Shown one piece after another: positions 23,015 through 32,194 of a DNA stretch of 49,885 bases. Numbering within the stretch: the stretch's first letter is position 1; every line of letters begins with the position of its first letter. The DNA lies in contig JAFATG010000279.1 in assembly GCA_019244055.1 (NCBI GenBank), positions 1 through 49,885 on the forward strand. The letters run 5' to 3'. The notes beneath the pieces are model-generated. The model saw only the letters and a program-made list of their open reading frames with translations. It searched no databases and was not told the DNA's origin. This DNA comes from Acidobacteriaceae bacterium. Its GTDB lineage: Bacteria > Acidobacteriota > Terriglobia > Bryobacterales > Bryobacteraceae. A program made the position numbers and the translations under genes.

Positions 23015-24934
23015 TCACGCTTCCGCGGCATGGGCCTCGCTACTGCGCCCCAACGCCGCCGCGATTTTGCGAGGCAAATCGCTGTTCTGTAATTCCTCGA
23101 GTGTCACCGGCAAGGCTCGGGACCAGTTCGGATGCTGATCCGCTTGAGTAGCGGGCATGTTCGGCCGCACTTCGACCGCCGCAGCGTCTTCCAGCGTGGC
23201 AGTCAAGATGCGCGAGGGAGCCCTCGCCAGCACTTGGTAGGCACCGCTAATGACAAGATCCAGGGGCGCATCTCCGTCCAGTCCAGCGCTCTTTTCCAGA
23301 CGCTCGTGTATCTCTCTTGTGCTCCCCTCATTTGGTCTCAAATGAAGTTTGCGCTGTGTTTCGAGATCCGAGCCGGTCCAGAGTCCGGCTATGGTCGGCA
23401 GATCATGCGTAGTTACTGCCGCGAGCGATTCGAGTGGGTAAGTCTCCGGATCTTCCTTCTCGAACCACAGGAGGCGGTAAGACAGGACGCGATGACGCGC
23501 CAGTTTTTCTCTGGCCTGATCTTCGACGGTGCCCAAATCTTCTCCGACAATATACGCCTTTGCGCGTTCGCTCTCCAGCGCGAGTATCGCCAGCATCTCA
23601 TTCGCGTTGTGCCGGACGTAGGCGCCGTGGGTGGCGTCCGCCCCGGCTGGGATCCAGAACAGCCGAAACAATCCCATCACGTGATCGATTCGCAAGCCGC
23701 CCGCGTTCCTAAGGGCTGCGCGAATTGTCTGAATGAAAGGCAGATAGCCGGCAGCACGCAATTTGTGCGGCACGAAGGGCGGCAAGCCCCAGTTTTGGCC
23801 CTGCGTATTGAACTCGTCCGGCGGGGCCCCGACGCTCACGTCGTCTGTGAAAACGTCTTGCCAAGCCCAAGCATCGGCGCCGTCCGGATCGACACCGATC
23901 GGCAGATCTTGCATAAGAGGCAGGCTGGAGGAAGAACGCGCTAACTGGACATCCAAGAGCCACTGCAGCCATTTGTGAAACTGAACGCGACCTAAATGGT
24001 CGTTCGCGAACTGCGCCACGGCGCTATTGTCCGGATGGCGGTACTGCTCTGGCCAGCTATGCCACCCCGATTTTAATTCTTCAGCGAGAGCGCAAAATAT
24101 AGCGAATCGATGCAACGCGTCCCCATGCTTGTGGCAGAAACGGCCGAAGCCGGCATGTCCCGGGAACTGTAACCACAACAGTTCGAGTGCGCGCATTTTC
24201 AAATCGAACACGGCGTCGCGGTCGATGAGACGGTTTGCGTTCAAGGCGCGACCCGCGCTGGCGATCTCATTAAGTTGCGGGACGGAATCGGAGTTTGCGC
24301 CGGGTACCCACTCAACGTGGATCCAAAGAGGACTAAAGAAACAGCGGGAGGTCGGGTAATACGGGCTGGCTTGCTGAGGGTTCACAGGCATTGAGGCACT
24401 CAGCGGGTTCACCATAATCATTCCGGCGCCGAGCTCGGTGCCCGACCACTTCGCCAACCGCTCCAAATCTGCAAAATCCCCAATGCCCCAGCTATCTTGC
24501 GACCGAGCGGCGTATAACTGTACCGACCATCCCCAGGTTTTGAGCGCGTCCGGTAGCCAGCACTCTCCGGAACTCACGATCAGCCTGACCGGCTCATCCG
24601 CGCCATCCAATTGCATCTGGTGATAGCCGGACGGCAAATCGCCCGGCAGACGCTTTTCGGCGGTAATGGTTTCACCTGTTTCGAGCACGACGGTCCCCGG
24701 ACGAGGAAGCTCACACTGCTGACCTGTGCAGATAACCATCAACGAATCATTGGAGGAAGCAGCTACGGAGGTGGGGTCGGCGTCCATTGCGGCCAGAATG
24801 GCACGCACAGTTTCTTCGGGAACATCGTGCCATTGGCCGAGAGCGTCACAATAATTGAGGTCAATGCCCCACCCATTTGTTCGTAACAGTCCGTCAGCCT
24901 GAGTGCCTCCATGCGCCTCCGAGCGCTCAAGCAT
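23015..24934 (-). CDS. malQ: 4-alpha-glucanotransferase MalQ (GH77)
   Basis: MalQ is a cytoplasmic amylomaltase that transfers maltosyl or longer units between alpha-1,4-glucans in maltose or glycogen metabolism. The 639-residue protein has an N-terminal domain of about 130 residues and a GH77 barrel with QLYAARSQDSWGIGDFADLE, NPLSASMPVNPQQASPYYPTS-type substrate loop, the nucleophile Asp417 in GLRIDHVMGLFR, the acid/base Glu465 in VGEDLGTV, and TTHDLPTIAGLW. Length matches the longer bacterial MalQ form. It has no glycogen operon partner in the window; it lies 75 bp after the broken FAD oxidoreductase. Confidence 0.94.
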   Translation of the reverse strand: MLERSEAHGGTQADGLLRTNGWGIDLNYCDALGQWHDVPEETVRAILAAMDADPTSVAASSNDSLMVICTGQQCELPRPGTVVLETGETITAEKRLPGDLPSGYHQMQLDGADEPVRLIVSSGECWLPDALKTWGWSVQLYAARSQDSWGIGDFADLERLAKWSGTELGAGMIMVNPLSASMPVNPQQASPYYPTSRCFFSPLWIHVEWVPGANSDSVPQLNEIASAGRALNANRLIDRDAVFDLKMRALELLWLQFPGHAGFGRFCHKHGDALHRFAIFCALAEELKSGWHSWPEQYRHPDNSAVAQFANDHLGRVQFHKWLQWLLDVQLARSSSSLPLMQDLPIGVDPDGADAWAWQDVFTDDVSVGAPPDEFNTQGQNWGLPPFVPHKLRAAGYLPFIQTIRAALRNAGGLRIDHVMGLFRLFWIPAGADATHGAYVRHNANEMLAILALESERAKAYIVGEDLGTVEDQAREKLARHRVLSYRLLWFEKEDPETYPLESLAAVTTHDLPTIAGLWTGSDLETQRKLHLRPNEGSTREIHERLEKSAGLDGDAPLDLVISGAYQVLARAPSRILTATLEDAAAVEVRPNMPATQADQHPNWSRALPVTLEELQNSDLPRKIAAALGRSSEAHAAEA

Positions 24935-25009
24935 GGCCCGACATCCTCCTCATGCTTTGTGGACGATGGCTTTCGGAAAGCCATTACCAGATTGTTCAAG
25001 GGAAACGCA

Positions 25010-25978
25010 TCATCCCAGCCCGGTCCGAATGTGTTCGGGGCGCACTCCTACACCAATCATTCGTCCCAGGAGTTGCTGGCGACCGGGTAACCGCATAAGC
25101 GCTCTTAGGACTGTAGGAACTCTTACGGCAGAGTGATTCCGAAATACTCGCTGCAATAAATTGTGGATTCCACACTGTAACATTTGGGTCACGCGGACAG
25201 GGAATTCTCGGCGCTTCTGCACGCGGCGAAGCAGCATTTCCGATACTTGCTTTTGGCGCAGCGGAAGGGCGAGCAGATTCCCGGCCGCCACCGCGTCCTG
25301 AATTGCTAAATTGATACCGACTCCTCCCGCCGGAGACATTGCATGCGCCGCATCGCCGATACAGAGCAGCCCCGGCCGGTACCATTGCCGTAAGCGGTTA
25401 ATCTGAACCGAAAGCAGCTTGATCTGGGCCCAGTCTGTCAATTCATCGACCCGATCCCCAAGAAACGGCACAATTCGACGAACATTCTCACGAAATGCCG
25501 GCAGCCCCAGGCTCTTCACCGAATCGAACGAGTCCTTCGCGATGATCATCCCGGCTTGAAAATAATCACCGCGATTAATAAGGATGATAGCCTTGCCGTA
25601 ATTGAAGTTTCCGAGCCCCGCGTTCGCTTCATTTGGTCTGCGGCTAATTCGAAACCAGAGTACGTCGATCGGCACCCCGATCTCATCGAGTGCAAGTCCC
25701 GCCGCTTCTCTCATTGCCGAATGGCGGCCGTCGCAACCGACTACCAGATCGGCGTGGATCTCTGAATTACCATTTGCAGTTTTTACCTGGACGCCTCGAA
25801 TGCGGCCGTTCTCTTGAACTAGCCCGACTGCTTCATGCTCCATGAGCAGGTCGAATGTTCGAAACTTTTTCCCCTGCGAGCTGACAAAGTTCAAGAAATC
25901 CCATTGGGGCATTAGAGCTACAAAACTTGCAATGGGTGGGCACACGGCTGAAGTCGACGGCTTGAAATGTGAAGTCAC
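25010..25978 (-). pseudogene. FAD-dependent monooxygenase, C-terminal part (after frameshift)
   Basis: This frame carries the second part of a flavin monooxygenase of the UbiH/PHBH type: ALMPQWDFLNF, the DG motif VVGCDGRHSAMREAAG and the second FAD motif LCIGDAAHAMSPAGGVGINL, ending with GVGVRPEHIRT. The true coding part starts near 25925, continuing directly from the upstream frame (VPTHCKF joined to VALMPQW). The break is a run of four A on the plus strand at 25922-25925; one base fewer restores a continuous protein of about 403 residues. It could be a recent pseudogene or a homopolymer sequencing error. Substrate unknown. Confidence 0.8.
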
Positions 25979-26222
25979 CGAATACTCCGTCGAGACTTGT
26001 GAGCTTCTGGTGCGGTACTTTCAGGAGTTCGTCCAGCAGCCCGAGCTCGTAGAACAGATCCAGGGTTGAGGCATGCACTGTATCGCCGCGAAAATCACGG
26101 AAGAAATCTTTGTGCTTTTCAATTACGACCACTGGCACCCCGGCGCGCGCCAGCAGAAAACCCAGCATTACGCCAGCAGGCCCGCCGCCCACTATGCAGC
26201 AAGTGGTCTGGAGAGTTGGCAT
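25833..26222 (-). pseudogene. FAD-dependent monooxygenase, N-terminal part (before frameshift)
   Basis: This frame starts MPTLQTTCCIVGGGPAGVML, a dinucleotide-binding GxGxxG Rossmann start for FAD, followed by VVVIEKHKDFFRDFRGDTVH, typical of aromatic-ring or UbiH-like monooxygenases. Family-like sequence stops at about residue 99 (VPTHCKF); the rest (CSSNAPMGFLELC...) is out of frame until a stop at 25833. Together with 25010-25978 it forms one gene of normal family length broken by a single base. It lies 25 bp after the response regulator on the same strand. Confidence 0.8.
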
Positions 26223-26247
26223 ACGTGACTCTCGTTGACGCGCTCGA

Positions 26248-26952
26248 CTAAGTGGGCGAGCGCCCGTCTCCTAAACGGAAACGATATCCGACGCGCAACT
26301 CAGTAATCAAATGGCACGGTTTGGCAGGATTCGCTTCAATTTTCTTTCTTATCTGATTAACGAAGACATGAAGATATTCGATCTCATTGCCATAATCCGG
26401 TCCCCAGACAGTTTGCAGTAACTTCCCGTGCGGAATGGTTATATTGGGATGAGTCGCGAAGTAATGAAGCAGGTCAAACTCCTTAGGGGTCATTCGCACG
26501 TCTTTCCCCTTGACGAAGACGTGACGTGTGGCCACATTCATCTCCACGTCGCCGAAGGTGATTGAAGCGGGTCCATTCGCGGTGGAGTACGGAACGCGGC
26601 GGAGATGCGCACGAATTCGGGCCAGCAGCTCGGGCATGCTGAAGGGCTTCGTGACATAATCATCAGCTCCGGCATCAAGCGCCGCTACTTTATTCGCTTC
26701 GCTGTCCCGCACGGTCAGCATGATGATTCCTACATCAGAGGTCTTCCGGATCTCCGTGCAGGCTTCTAAGCCACTCATGCCCGGCATGTTCATGTCGAGG
26801 AGCACGAGATCATAGCGATCCTGGCGCAATTTCTCCAGTGCCTCCATGGCGGACTTGGCATCGGCAACGAAATAGTCTTCTATTGCCAATGCCGCCTTCA
26901 TCACGCGCCGGATTTGCGGTTCATCGTCGACAACTAATATTTTCGGCGTCAT
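26248..26952 (-). CDS. kdpE: OmpR/KdpE-type response regulator
   Basis: The 234-residue protein has a receiver domain (VVDDEP at 7-12, phospho-acceptor Asp53 in LVLLDMNMPG, Thr80, Lys102 in TKPF) and a C-terminal winged-helix DNA-binding domain (RMTPKEFDLLHYFATHPN, LLQTVWGPDYGNEIEYLHVF, LITELRVGYRF). The C-terminal sequence is KdpE-like. The start is ATG 26952, overlapping the kinase stop by four bases (ATGA); the frame is open upstream but there it runs inside the kinase gene. In KdpE systems it activates the potassium transporter kdpFABC, which is not in this window, so targets are unknown. Confidence 0.88.
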   Translation of the reverse strand: MTPKILVVDDEPQIRRVMKAALAIEDYFVADAKSAMEALEKLRQDRYDLVLLDMNMPGMSGLEACTEIRKTSDVGIIMLTVRDSEANKVAALDAGADDYVTKPFSMPELLARIRAHLRRVPYSTANGPASITFGDVEMNVATRHVFVKGKDVRMTPKEFDLLHYFATHPNITIPHGKLLQTVWGPDYGNEIEYLHVFVNQIRKKIEANPAKPCHLITELRVGYRFRLGDGRSPT

Positions 26953-28430
26953 CCTACCTGTTTGCTGGCCGTCTGTTTCTTGACGCGCTCGGATTGAAGA
27001 ACCGGCAGCGAGAAATAGAAGCGTGCTCCTTGGCCTGGCTTGCTTTCCACCCAAAGCCGGCCAGCATGCGCTTCGACGATCTCGCGCGTGATTGCCAATC
27101 CCATGCCGCTTCCGGCGATCCGCGAGCGTGCTTCCCGCCCGCGATAGAACTTTTCAAAAATCGCATCCTGTTCTGCGGCTGGAATCCCGGGTCCGGCGTT
27201 TGCAACCTCGACTACAACGAATTCCCCCTCTTCCTTGGCCCGGACCTCGATCTTTGACCAGGCCGGCGAGTACTTGACTGCATTACTGAGTAATTGCCGC
27301 AGCGCTAATTCGCTGAGCTTGGGATCGGCATCCATCAGCGGCAGGCCCGGTTCCAACTCCGTCTCAACCTCACGGCCTTCGAGCGACGTGCGGAGTTGCG
27401 CCATGCCTGATGAGAGAAGCAACGAAAACGAACATGGTTCACGGTGCAACTGGACCGGACCGGAGCCGATGCGAGCCAGTTCGATCGCATGGGATACCAA
27501 GCTCGTCAGATGGTCCGCCTCCTCGTCGACAACATTCAGCAGCTCGCGCGTGAGCGAATTCAGCGTGCTCCGCGACAACATGGTCGTAGTCGAGGCCTTG
27601 ATGGCTGTGAGCGGTGTTTTGAACTCGTGCGCAAGCGCATCCAGCAGAGTGGATTTGAGCTGCTCATTTTGCCGCGTGGCCTCTATTCGGCTCGCAAGCG
27701 CCTGCACACGAGCCCGTTCGATGGCAATTGCGACCAACTGAGCGATGGCCTGTAATGCGGCTTCCGGAAGCGCTGTGTTCGCGGAGACTCCCAGGCTTCC
27801 ATAGCGTTGCCCTCCTAAGCGAATCGGTACGACTAGGGCATGCGATTGCGTCTCTCTCCAGAGATCGCTGCTCCTGGCAGCTTCTCGAAGCAGCGTTTCG
27901 CTCAATGGAGACGTGGCGGCGCTGCTTCTGGCGATTGAATCGGTAGCAACGTCGTAAAACCAAACATCCTCCAGATCAAACAAAGACGAGACGTGCTGAA
28001 TTATCTGCGTACCCAGGCTATGTTCGTCATCACCCACCATTAAGGCCCGGCTGAACTCGTACATACGTTCCAGTTCCCGCCGCCGTGCTTCCCCCTCTTC
28101 CGCTTTCCTGCGCGCACTCGCTGAAAGTTGGCTCGCCGTAATTGCCGTGGCAAGAAACGCGAACAGCGCCACCCAGTTCTGCGGGTCGGAAATTGTGAAC
28201 GTGCCGATGGGCGGAAGAAAGAAGAAGTTGTACGCCAGCACGCTGGCGAGGGACGCGACGACGGACTCGCTCAGGCCGCGACGGGCGGCTAAGCCAAGAA
28301 TGAGCAGGAGGTACGTGAAAGCCGCCGTTGCGCTGTTGATGTGAGCAACGCGAAAGTCGATCACGGTTAACGCTACAACCGCAGCAAGCACGCTTAAGTA
28401 CCGAAAAACAAGAACTAAGATTTTGCGCAT
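26949..28430 (-). CDS. KdpD-like sensor histidine kinase lacking the N-terminal KdpD/Usp part
   Basis: The 493-residue membrane kinase has four closely spaced helices at about 8-105 (DUF4118-like, containing AYNFFFLPPIGTFTI as in KdpD), a GAF-like region at about 125-245, a HisKA domain with the phospho-acceptor His268 in LDALAHEFKTPL, and an ATPase domain with QLLSNAVKYSP, NAGPGIP and GSGMGLAITREIV. Full KdpD is near 900 residues and starts with a KdpD sensor and Usp domain; these are absent here. It is translationally coupled to the KdpE-like regulator. Signal unknown. Confidence 0.87.
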   Translation of the reverse strand: MRKILVLVFRYLSVLAAVVALTVIDFRVAHINSATAAFTYLLLILGLAARRGLSESVVASLASVLAYNFFFLPPIGTFTISDPQNWVALFAFLATAITASQLSASARRKAEEGEARRRELERMYEFSRALMVGDDEHSLGTQIIQHVSSLFDLEDVWFYDVATDSIARSSAATSPLSETLLREAARSSDLWRETQSHALVVPIRLGGQRYGSLGVSANTALPEAALQAIAQLVAIAIERARVQALASRIEATRQNEQLKSTLLDALAHEFKTPLTAIKASTTTMLSRSTLNSLTRELLNVVDEEADHLTSLVSHAIELARIGSGPVQLHREPCSFSLLLSSGMAQLRTSLEGREVETELEPGLPLMDADPKLSELALRQLLSNAVKYSPAWSKIEVRAKEEGEFVVVEVANAGPGIPAAEQDAIFEKFYRGREARSRIAGSGMGLAITREIVEAHAGRLWVESKPGQGARFYFSLPVLQSERVKKQTASKQVG

Positions 28431-28484
28431 GCCGAGACGGAGCTAGTTAAATTATCAGGCCAGACGTTACTTAGGGAAATCATA

Positions 28485-30461
28485 ATGGACGATATGCGAC
28501 ATGCCGTGTACCCGATAGCCCTCGCGCTCACCGTCCTAATCCCTGCTCCGGCTCAGACCACCGCTTCAGCTTCTCCCAATCCGGTAGCAAAGCATCCTTT
28601 CACCGCGAACGATTGGGCTACCATTCGCAGCGCCTCAGCTATAGCCGTTTCGCCCCATGGCAATTCGATCCTGTACCGGGTTAATTTCGGAGCAGAAAAG
28701 GGCCAGACGAATCACGAATGGCATGTAATCCATCCGGACGGATCTGACGCCCGTAAGCTCGATCTGCCGGGCGATTTCACTCCCTCAGGCTTTACTGTTG
28801 ACGGCAAAGCTCTGTATGGGTCCTACAAGCTTAATAATGTTCCTCAATTCGCAATCATTTTGCTCGAAAACATCAATGCGAAGTCGACGCCTATTACGAC
28901 CGTGATGCTGCCCAGAGGCATCAGAGGGGTGGTTCCTTCGCCTGATGGCTCGCGCTTCGCTATTCTTGCCGATCCACGACCAGCCGACGAACGGCCAGAA
29001 GTCCGCACGCTTGTCGAACCTGATCGGACGAGCATTTACGTGGTGAAATCAGATGGCACCAGTGGCCAATGGTGGTGCTCCAGCCTGAAGGACGTCACCG
29101 GCGGCATCGCGCCGGGCGGCGGCAATGCCGCAATTGCGTGGGCGCCCGACGGGGGTTCGCTAGCTGTGCTGTCAATGACACCCAAAATCGGCTATCAGTA
29201 TGTGCACTCGTTTATTGATGTCTGTTACGCATCCGGGGCGCGACGGTTGGCTGAAATTCCGAACTCCGCAGCCGACATCGCATGGACCAACGGAGGCAAA
29301 GATATTGCCTTCCTTAGCACAACTACCGCAGTGCTCACGCCCGACCATGTCTGGACCATTGCCGCTTCCGGCGGTAAGCCGGTTGATCGCACGCCCACCC
29401 TTGACGCCACGGTTGTAGGACTGGCTGACGACCCGCGCGGGCATCTCTGGGTTCAACTGAACCGCGGGCTGCAGACGGAAATCGACGAGTTCCGCGACAA
29501 CGCCCTCAGCCCGACCTTCAAGTGGCCGGATGGCTTCGTGAGCGGTCCACCCGTTTTTTCAGAATATGCGTCCGGATCTGACCGGCTGGCGTTCACAGTA
29601 GATGATCCACAACACGCCAGTAATGTCGCCGTTTCCGAGTCCAAGCAGTTGCACCGGATCACGAACGAAGGCGAAGAGCAACTTGCCAAGATTGATCTGG
29701 GTCCAGTACGGGCGGTGCATTGGACCAGCAAGGACGGTATAGCTCTCGAAGGAATGGTTACGTTTCCCGCCGGTTACATCGAAGGCAGGAAATATCCGTT
29801 TCTGGTACTTCCTCACGGCGGCCCGGAAGCAAGCGATCTTCTCGGCTTCGATCCGTTCTCGCGTATGATCGCGGGCCTCGGTTATGTCGTTCTTCAGCCG
29901 GAATACCGTGGCTCGACAGGATACGGCACCAAGTTTCTCGATGCCATTTATCAACACTTCGGCGATCGAGCGTTTCGGGACGTCGATAGTGCGACCGACT
30001 TTGCCGTCGCGCAAGGATGGGCTGATCCGAATCGACTGGCAATTTTCGGCTGGAGTGCCGGAGGCTTCCTGACATCTTGGACCGTTACACAAACAAACCG
30101 CTATCGCGCCGCGATCGAAGGGGCCGGGATTACCGATTGGGGCAGTTTCATGTGGACCAGCGATATTCAGCAAATCGATTATGACGGACGCTGGCCGGAT
30201 GAATTCCCGGAAGCTTTCCGCAAGTTTTCGGCCGTGGACTTCGCGGCCAAAGTAACTACACCGCTACTGATCCTCCACGGAGCGTCCGACCGCCGCGTGC
30301 CCACCTACCAGGGCCAAGAGTATTACGAAGTTCTCGCCGCCCGCGACAAGACTACTCGTTTCGTTGAATACCCCGGCGCGCCGCATTTTCCAATTCTGTG
30401 GGAACAACGGATCGACGTGTTTCGTGAAATCGCTGATTGGCTGAAGAAGTACAACTCTTAA
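28485..30461 (+). CDS. Secreted S9 family (prolyl oligopeptidase-like) serine peptidase
   Basis: The 658-residue protein has a signal peptide (about 1-24), a beta-propeller region built of TolB/WD40-like blades (about 40-400; ISPHG-type turns such as AIAVSPHGNSILYRV) and a C-terminal alpha/beta hydrolase domain. The catalytic triad is readable: Ser524 in GWSAGG, Asp602 in HGASDRRVP and His634 in GAPHF. S9 enzymes of this layout cleave short peptides, here probably in the periplasm or outside. It is divergent from the histidine kinase with only 54 bp between them and stands alone on the plus strand. Confidence 0.92.
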   Translation: MDDMRHAVYPIALALTVLIPAPAQTTASASPNPVAKHPFTANDWATIRSASAIAVSPHGNSILYRVNFGAEKGQTNHEWHVIHPDGSDARKLDLPGDFTPSGFTVDGKALYGSYKLNNVPQFAIILLENINAKSTPITTVMLPRGIRGVVPSPDGSRFAILADPRPADERPEVRTLVEPDRTSIYVVKSDGTSGQWWCSSLKDVTGGIAPGGGNAAIAWAPDGGSLAVLSMTPKIGYQYVHSFIDVCYASGARRLAEIPNSAADIAWTNGGKDIAFLSTTTAVLTPDHVWTIAASGGKPVDRTPTLDATVVGLADDPRGHLWVQLNRGLQTEIDEFRDNALSPTFKWPDGFVSGPPVFSEYASGSDRLAFTVDDPQHASNVAVSESKQLHRITNEGEEQLAKIDLGPVRAVHWTSKDGIALEGMVTFPAGYIEGRKYPFLVLPHGGPEASDLLGFDPFSRMIAGLGYVVLQPEYRGSTGYGTKFLDAIYQHFGDRAFRDVDSATDFAVAQGWADPNRLAIFGWSAGGFLTSWTVTQTNRYRAAIEGAGITDWGSFMWTSDIQQIDYDGRWPDEFPEAFRKFSAVDFAAKVTTPLLILHGASDRRVPTYQGQEYYEVLAARDKTTRFVEYPGAPHFPILWEQRIDVFREIADWLKKYNS

Positions 30462-30481
30462 ACGGGTTTGCTTTTTCGAGT

Positions 30482-30826
30482 TTATTCATCGCGGCCGTGC
30501 GCCTGAGCCGGTGGAGCTGTCGCTTCGACCGCCTTGAAATGTTCCTTTATCCGGTAGGTGTGCTCGGCACCCTTTGGAATAACCCACGAGTCCCCGGCTT
30601 TTAGATTCACCTTTTGTCCCTCGATCTCCAGTTCGGCCCAACCCTCGATTACGTATCCAACGGTTTCATATTCGCGGCGGGCGTGCTGTTCCCGTTGCTG
30701 GCCCGGCATTTCGTCCCATAGCCGCATCGCAACCAACTTGCCGGATGCCAGGTACTTTTGCCCCAACTTCCCCCTCGGAGAGAAGTGTGAATCCACCTTG
30801 GTAATCGTCGAATCGCCCATGCCCAT
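30482..30826 (-). CDS. Cupin-domain protein
   Basis: The 114-residue protein is a single small beta-barrel cupin: motif 1 region EQHARREYETVGYVIEGWAE and motif 2 region LKAGDSWVIPKGAEHTYRI. The metal-binding residues look only partly conserved (EHTY keeps one His). Such proteins are binding or isomerase domains with varied ligands. The start may be ATG 30826 or ATG 30820; no clear ribosome binding site was seen. It converges on the S9 peptidase and follows the GNAT gene. Confidence 0.8.
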   Translation of the reverse strand: MGMGDSTITKVDSHFSPRGKLGQKYLASGKLVAMRLWDEMPGQQREQHARREYETVGYVIEGWAELEIEGQKVNLKAGDSWVIPKGAEHTYRIKEHFKAVEATAPPAQAHGRDE

Positions 30827-30870
30827 TGGATGCGGCCCAATTCATGCACTTAACAATCGAAGATCGGATT

Positions 30871-31260
30871 CTAGAGCACCCAGGCGGACGGGTGCTTTTT
30901 GAAACCGACGCGGGGATAATACTCTACCGCCTTCGGAGCGGCGAGCAGGACCACAAAAGCATCCGGGCCAGAAAGTTCCTTCGTTTGCCGGATAAGTTCT
31001 CTGCCGATGCCCTGTCGCTGATGACTAACCCGTACCGCCAAATCAGAGAGATAGGTACAGTAGGCCCAATCCGTAAGCGAGCGGGCAATACCCACCAGGA
31101 AGCTGCGGTCCCATGCCGACACGACCAGATTCGCGTTCGCCAGCATACGGCACATTCGCTCGCGAGCCCCCACGGGGCGCCTTTCGCCTAGGGTGGATGC
31201 CAGATAAAGATCAATGACTTGATCTAAATCGAGGTCATTCCCGGTGCGATATTCGATCAT
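30871..31260 (-). CDS. GNAT family N-acetyltransferase
   Basis: The 129-residue protein matches a single GNAT domain: beta-strand DWAYCTYLSDLAVRV, the acetyl-CoA loop HQRQGIGRELIRQT (Q/RxxGxG/A) and the C-terminal AVEYYPRVGFKKH typical of YjdJ/ElaA-like small acetyltransferases. The acceptor is not predictable. The start ATG overlaps the stop of the 67-residue upstream gene by four bases (ATGA). Confidence 0.88.
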   Translation of the reverse strand: MIEYRTGNDLDLDQVIDLYLASTLGERRPVGARERMCRMLANANLVVSAWDRSFLVGIARSLTDWAYCTYLSDLAVRVSHQRQGIGRELIRQTKELSGPDAFVVLLAAPKAVEYYPRVGFKKHPSAWVL

Positions 31261-31460
31261 CGCCTAACGATCACGTTGGCGCTTTCGACCTGATATCCCT
31301 CCTCCTGCGCCGTTTTCTCGGCCGCGGCGCGGAGTCTGGGTTCGTCGGCATCGCGCGGGTCATTCGAATGCCGGCGAATCACCTCTCCACCCACTTCAAT
31401 TCGAACCAGCCACTTGCTCTTCGCTTGGTCCCACGAAACCTCGACACGATCTGCGCGCAT
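31257..31460 (-). CDS. Small conserved-looking hypothetical protein
   Basis: The 67-residue protein is charged and soluble, with predicted strand-strand-helix order: VEVSWDQAKSKWLVRIEVGG, then EVIRRHSNDPRDAD and a helix RLRAAAEKTAQEEGY. No family was recognised with confidence; the pattern is like small DUF2188-type proteins. Coding is supported by the ATGA overlap with the GNAT gene and good codon use. Function unknown. Confidence 0.65.
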   Translation of the reverse strand: MRADRVEVSWDQAKSKWLVRIEVGGEVIRRHSNDPRDADEPRLRAAAEKTAQEEGYQVESANVIVRR

Positions 31461-31565
31461 AGCTTATAGCATCTCAGATATAAAACCTCGTGTTTTGACG
31501 GCTTGCGGCCTCCGCAACCCGCATTCGGTAGTGTCAAAGTCGTATCTTTACTGTCCATATCCGTG

Positions 31566-31590
31566 GGAACTTTTCCGATTCGCCAACGTT
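31566..31590 (+). promoter_or_regulatory. Candidate ECF-sigma promoter before the second ECF operon
   Basis: GGAAC (31566-31570), 16 nt, then CGTT (31587-31590) match the usual ECF layout of a GGAAC -35 element and a CGT-type -10 element. It lies 40 bp before the sigma-factor start at 31631, which suggests autoregulation. Confidence 0.5.
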
Positions 31591-31630
31591 TTCCAAGTTT
31601 TGGCCGTCCAAAGCGTGAACAACGAAGAAT

Positions 31631-32194
31631 ATGGTGTGGGAGATCGGGTTGCCGCTCCATTTCGCCGCCAGTCTGCCAGATAACCCAACTGACGCGGAGC
31701 TCATCAAGAGCTGCCGCCAGGGGAATCTGCGCGCCTACGAGCGTTTATACGAGCTACACGCCCCAAGGATGAAGAGCCTCGCCTTTCACATGCTCGGAAG
31801 CCATGCGGATGCTGAGGACACAGTTCAGGAAGCGTTTCTTAAGGTCTACCGGGCGCTTCGCGGATTCGAGGGCAATTCATCGCTGTCGACATGGATTTAC
31901 CGCATTCTGATCAACTGCTGCCATGACACTATGCGCAAACGGCAGCGATTGGCCGAAAAGCCGGTCGAGAAGGACTTGAGAAGCGATTCAAGTCTTCCTC
32001 TTAAAATCGCACTCGAGCGCGCGCTGGCGCTGTTGAACGAACGGCAGCGGATTGTGTTCCTCATGTTCGAAGTGGAGGGTCTTAAGCACTCGGAAATCGC
32101 GGGGATACTGGAAGTCCCTGAAGGCACCTCGCGCAGTTGGCTCTTCGAAGCCAAACGCGAGCTCAAGAGATTATTGATGGAGCGCAGCGTATGA
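31631..32194 (+). CDS. ECF RNA polymerase sigma factor (RpoE-like)
   Basis: The 187-residue protein has sigma region 2 (about 25-95: YERLYELHAPRMKSLAFHML, DAEDTVQEAFLKVYRALRGF, STWIYRILINCC) and region 4 (about 125-182: LLNERQRIVFLMFEVEGLKHSEIA, VPEGTSRSWLFEAKRELKRLL). It is followed by an overlapping zinc anti-sigma factor and a DUF4097 protein, a common envelope-stress unit. An in-frame TGA 15 bp before the ATG limits the start to 31631 or a later codon. Confidence 0.92.
   Translation: MVWEIGLPLHFAASLPDNPTDAELIKSCRQGNLRAYERLYELHAPRMKSLAFHMLGSHADAEDTVQEAFLKVYRALRGFEGNSSLSTWIYRILINCCHDTMRKRQRLAEKPVEKDLRSDSSLPLKIALERALALLNERQRIVFLMFEVEGLKHSEIAGILEVPEGTSRSWLFEAKRELKRLLMERSV

Noticed and set aside
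23132-23944. 270-codon plus-strand reading frame
   Set aside because: Antisense to the catalytic part of malQ.
26948-28484. Complete kdp locus
   Set aside because: Only the two-component pair is present; no KdpA, KdpB or KdpC sequence in the window.
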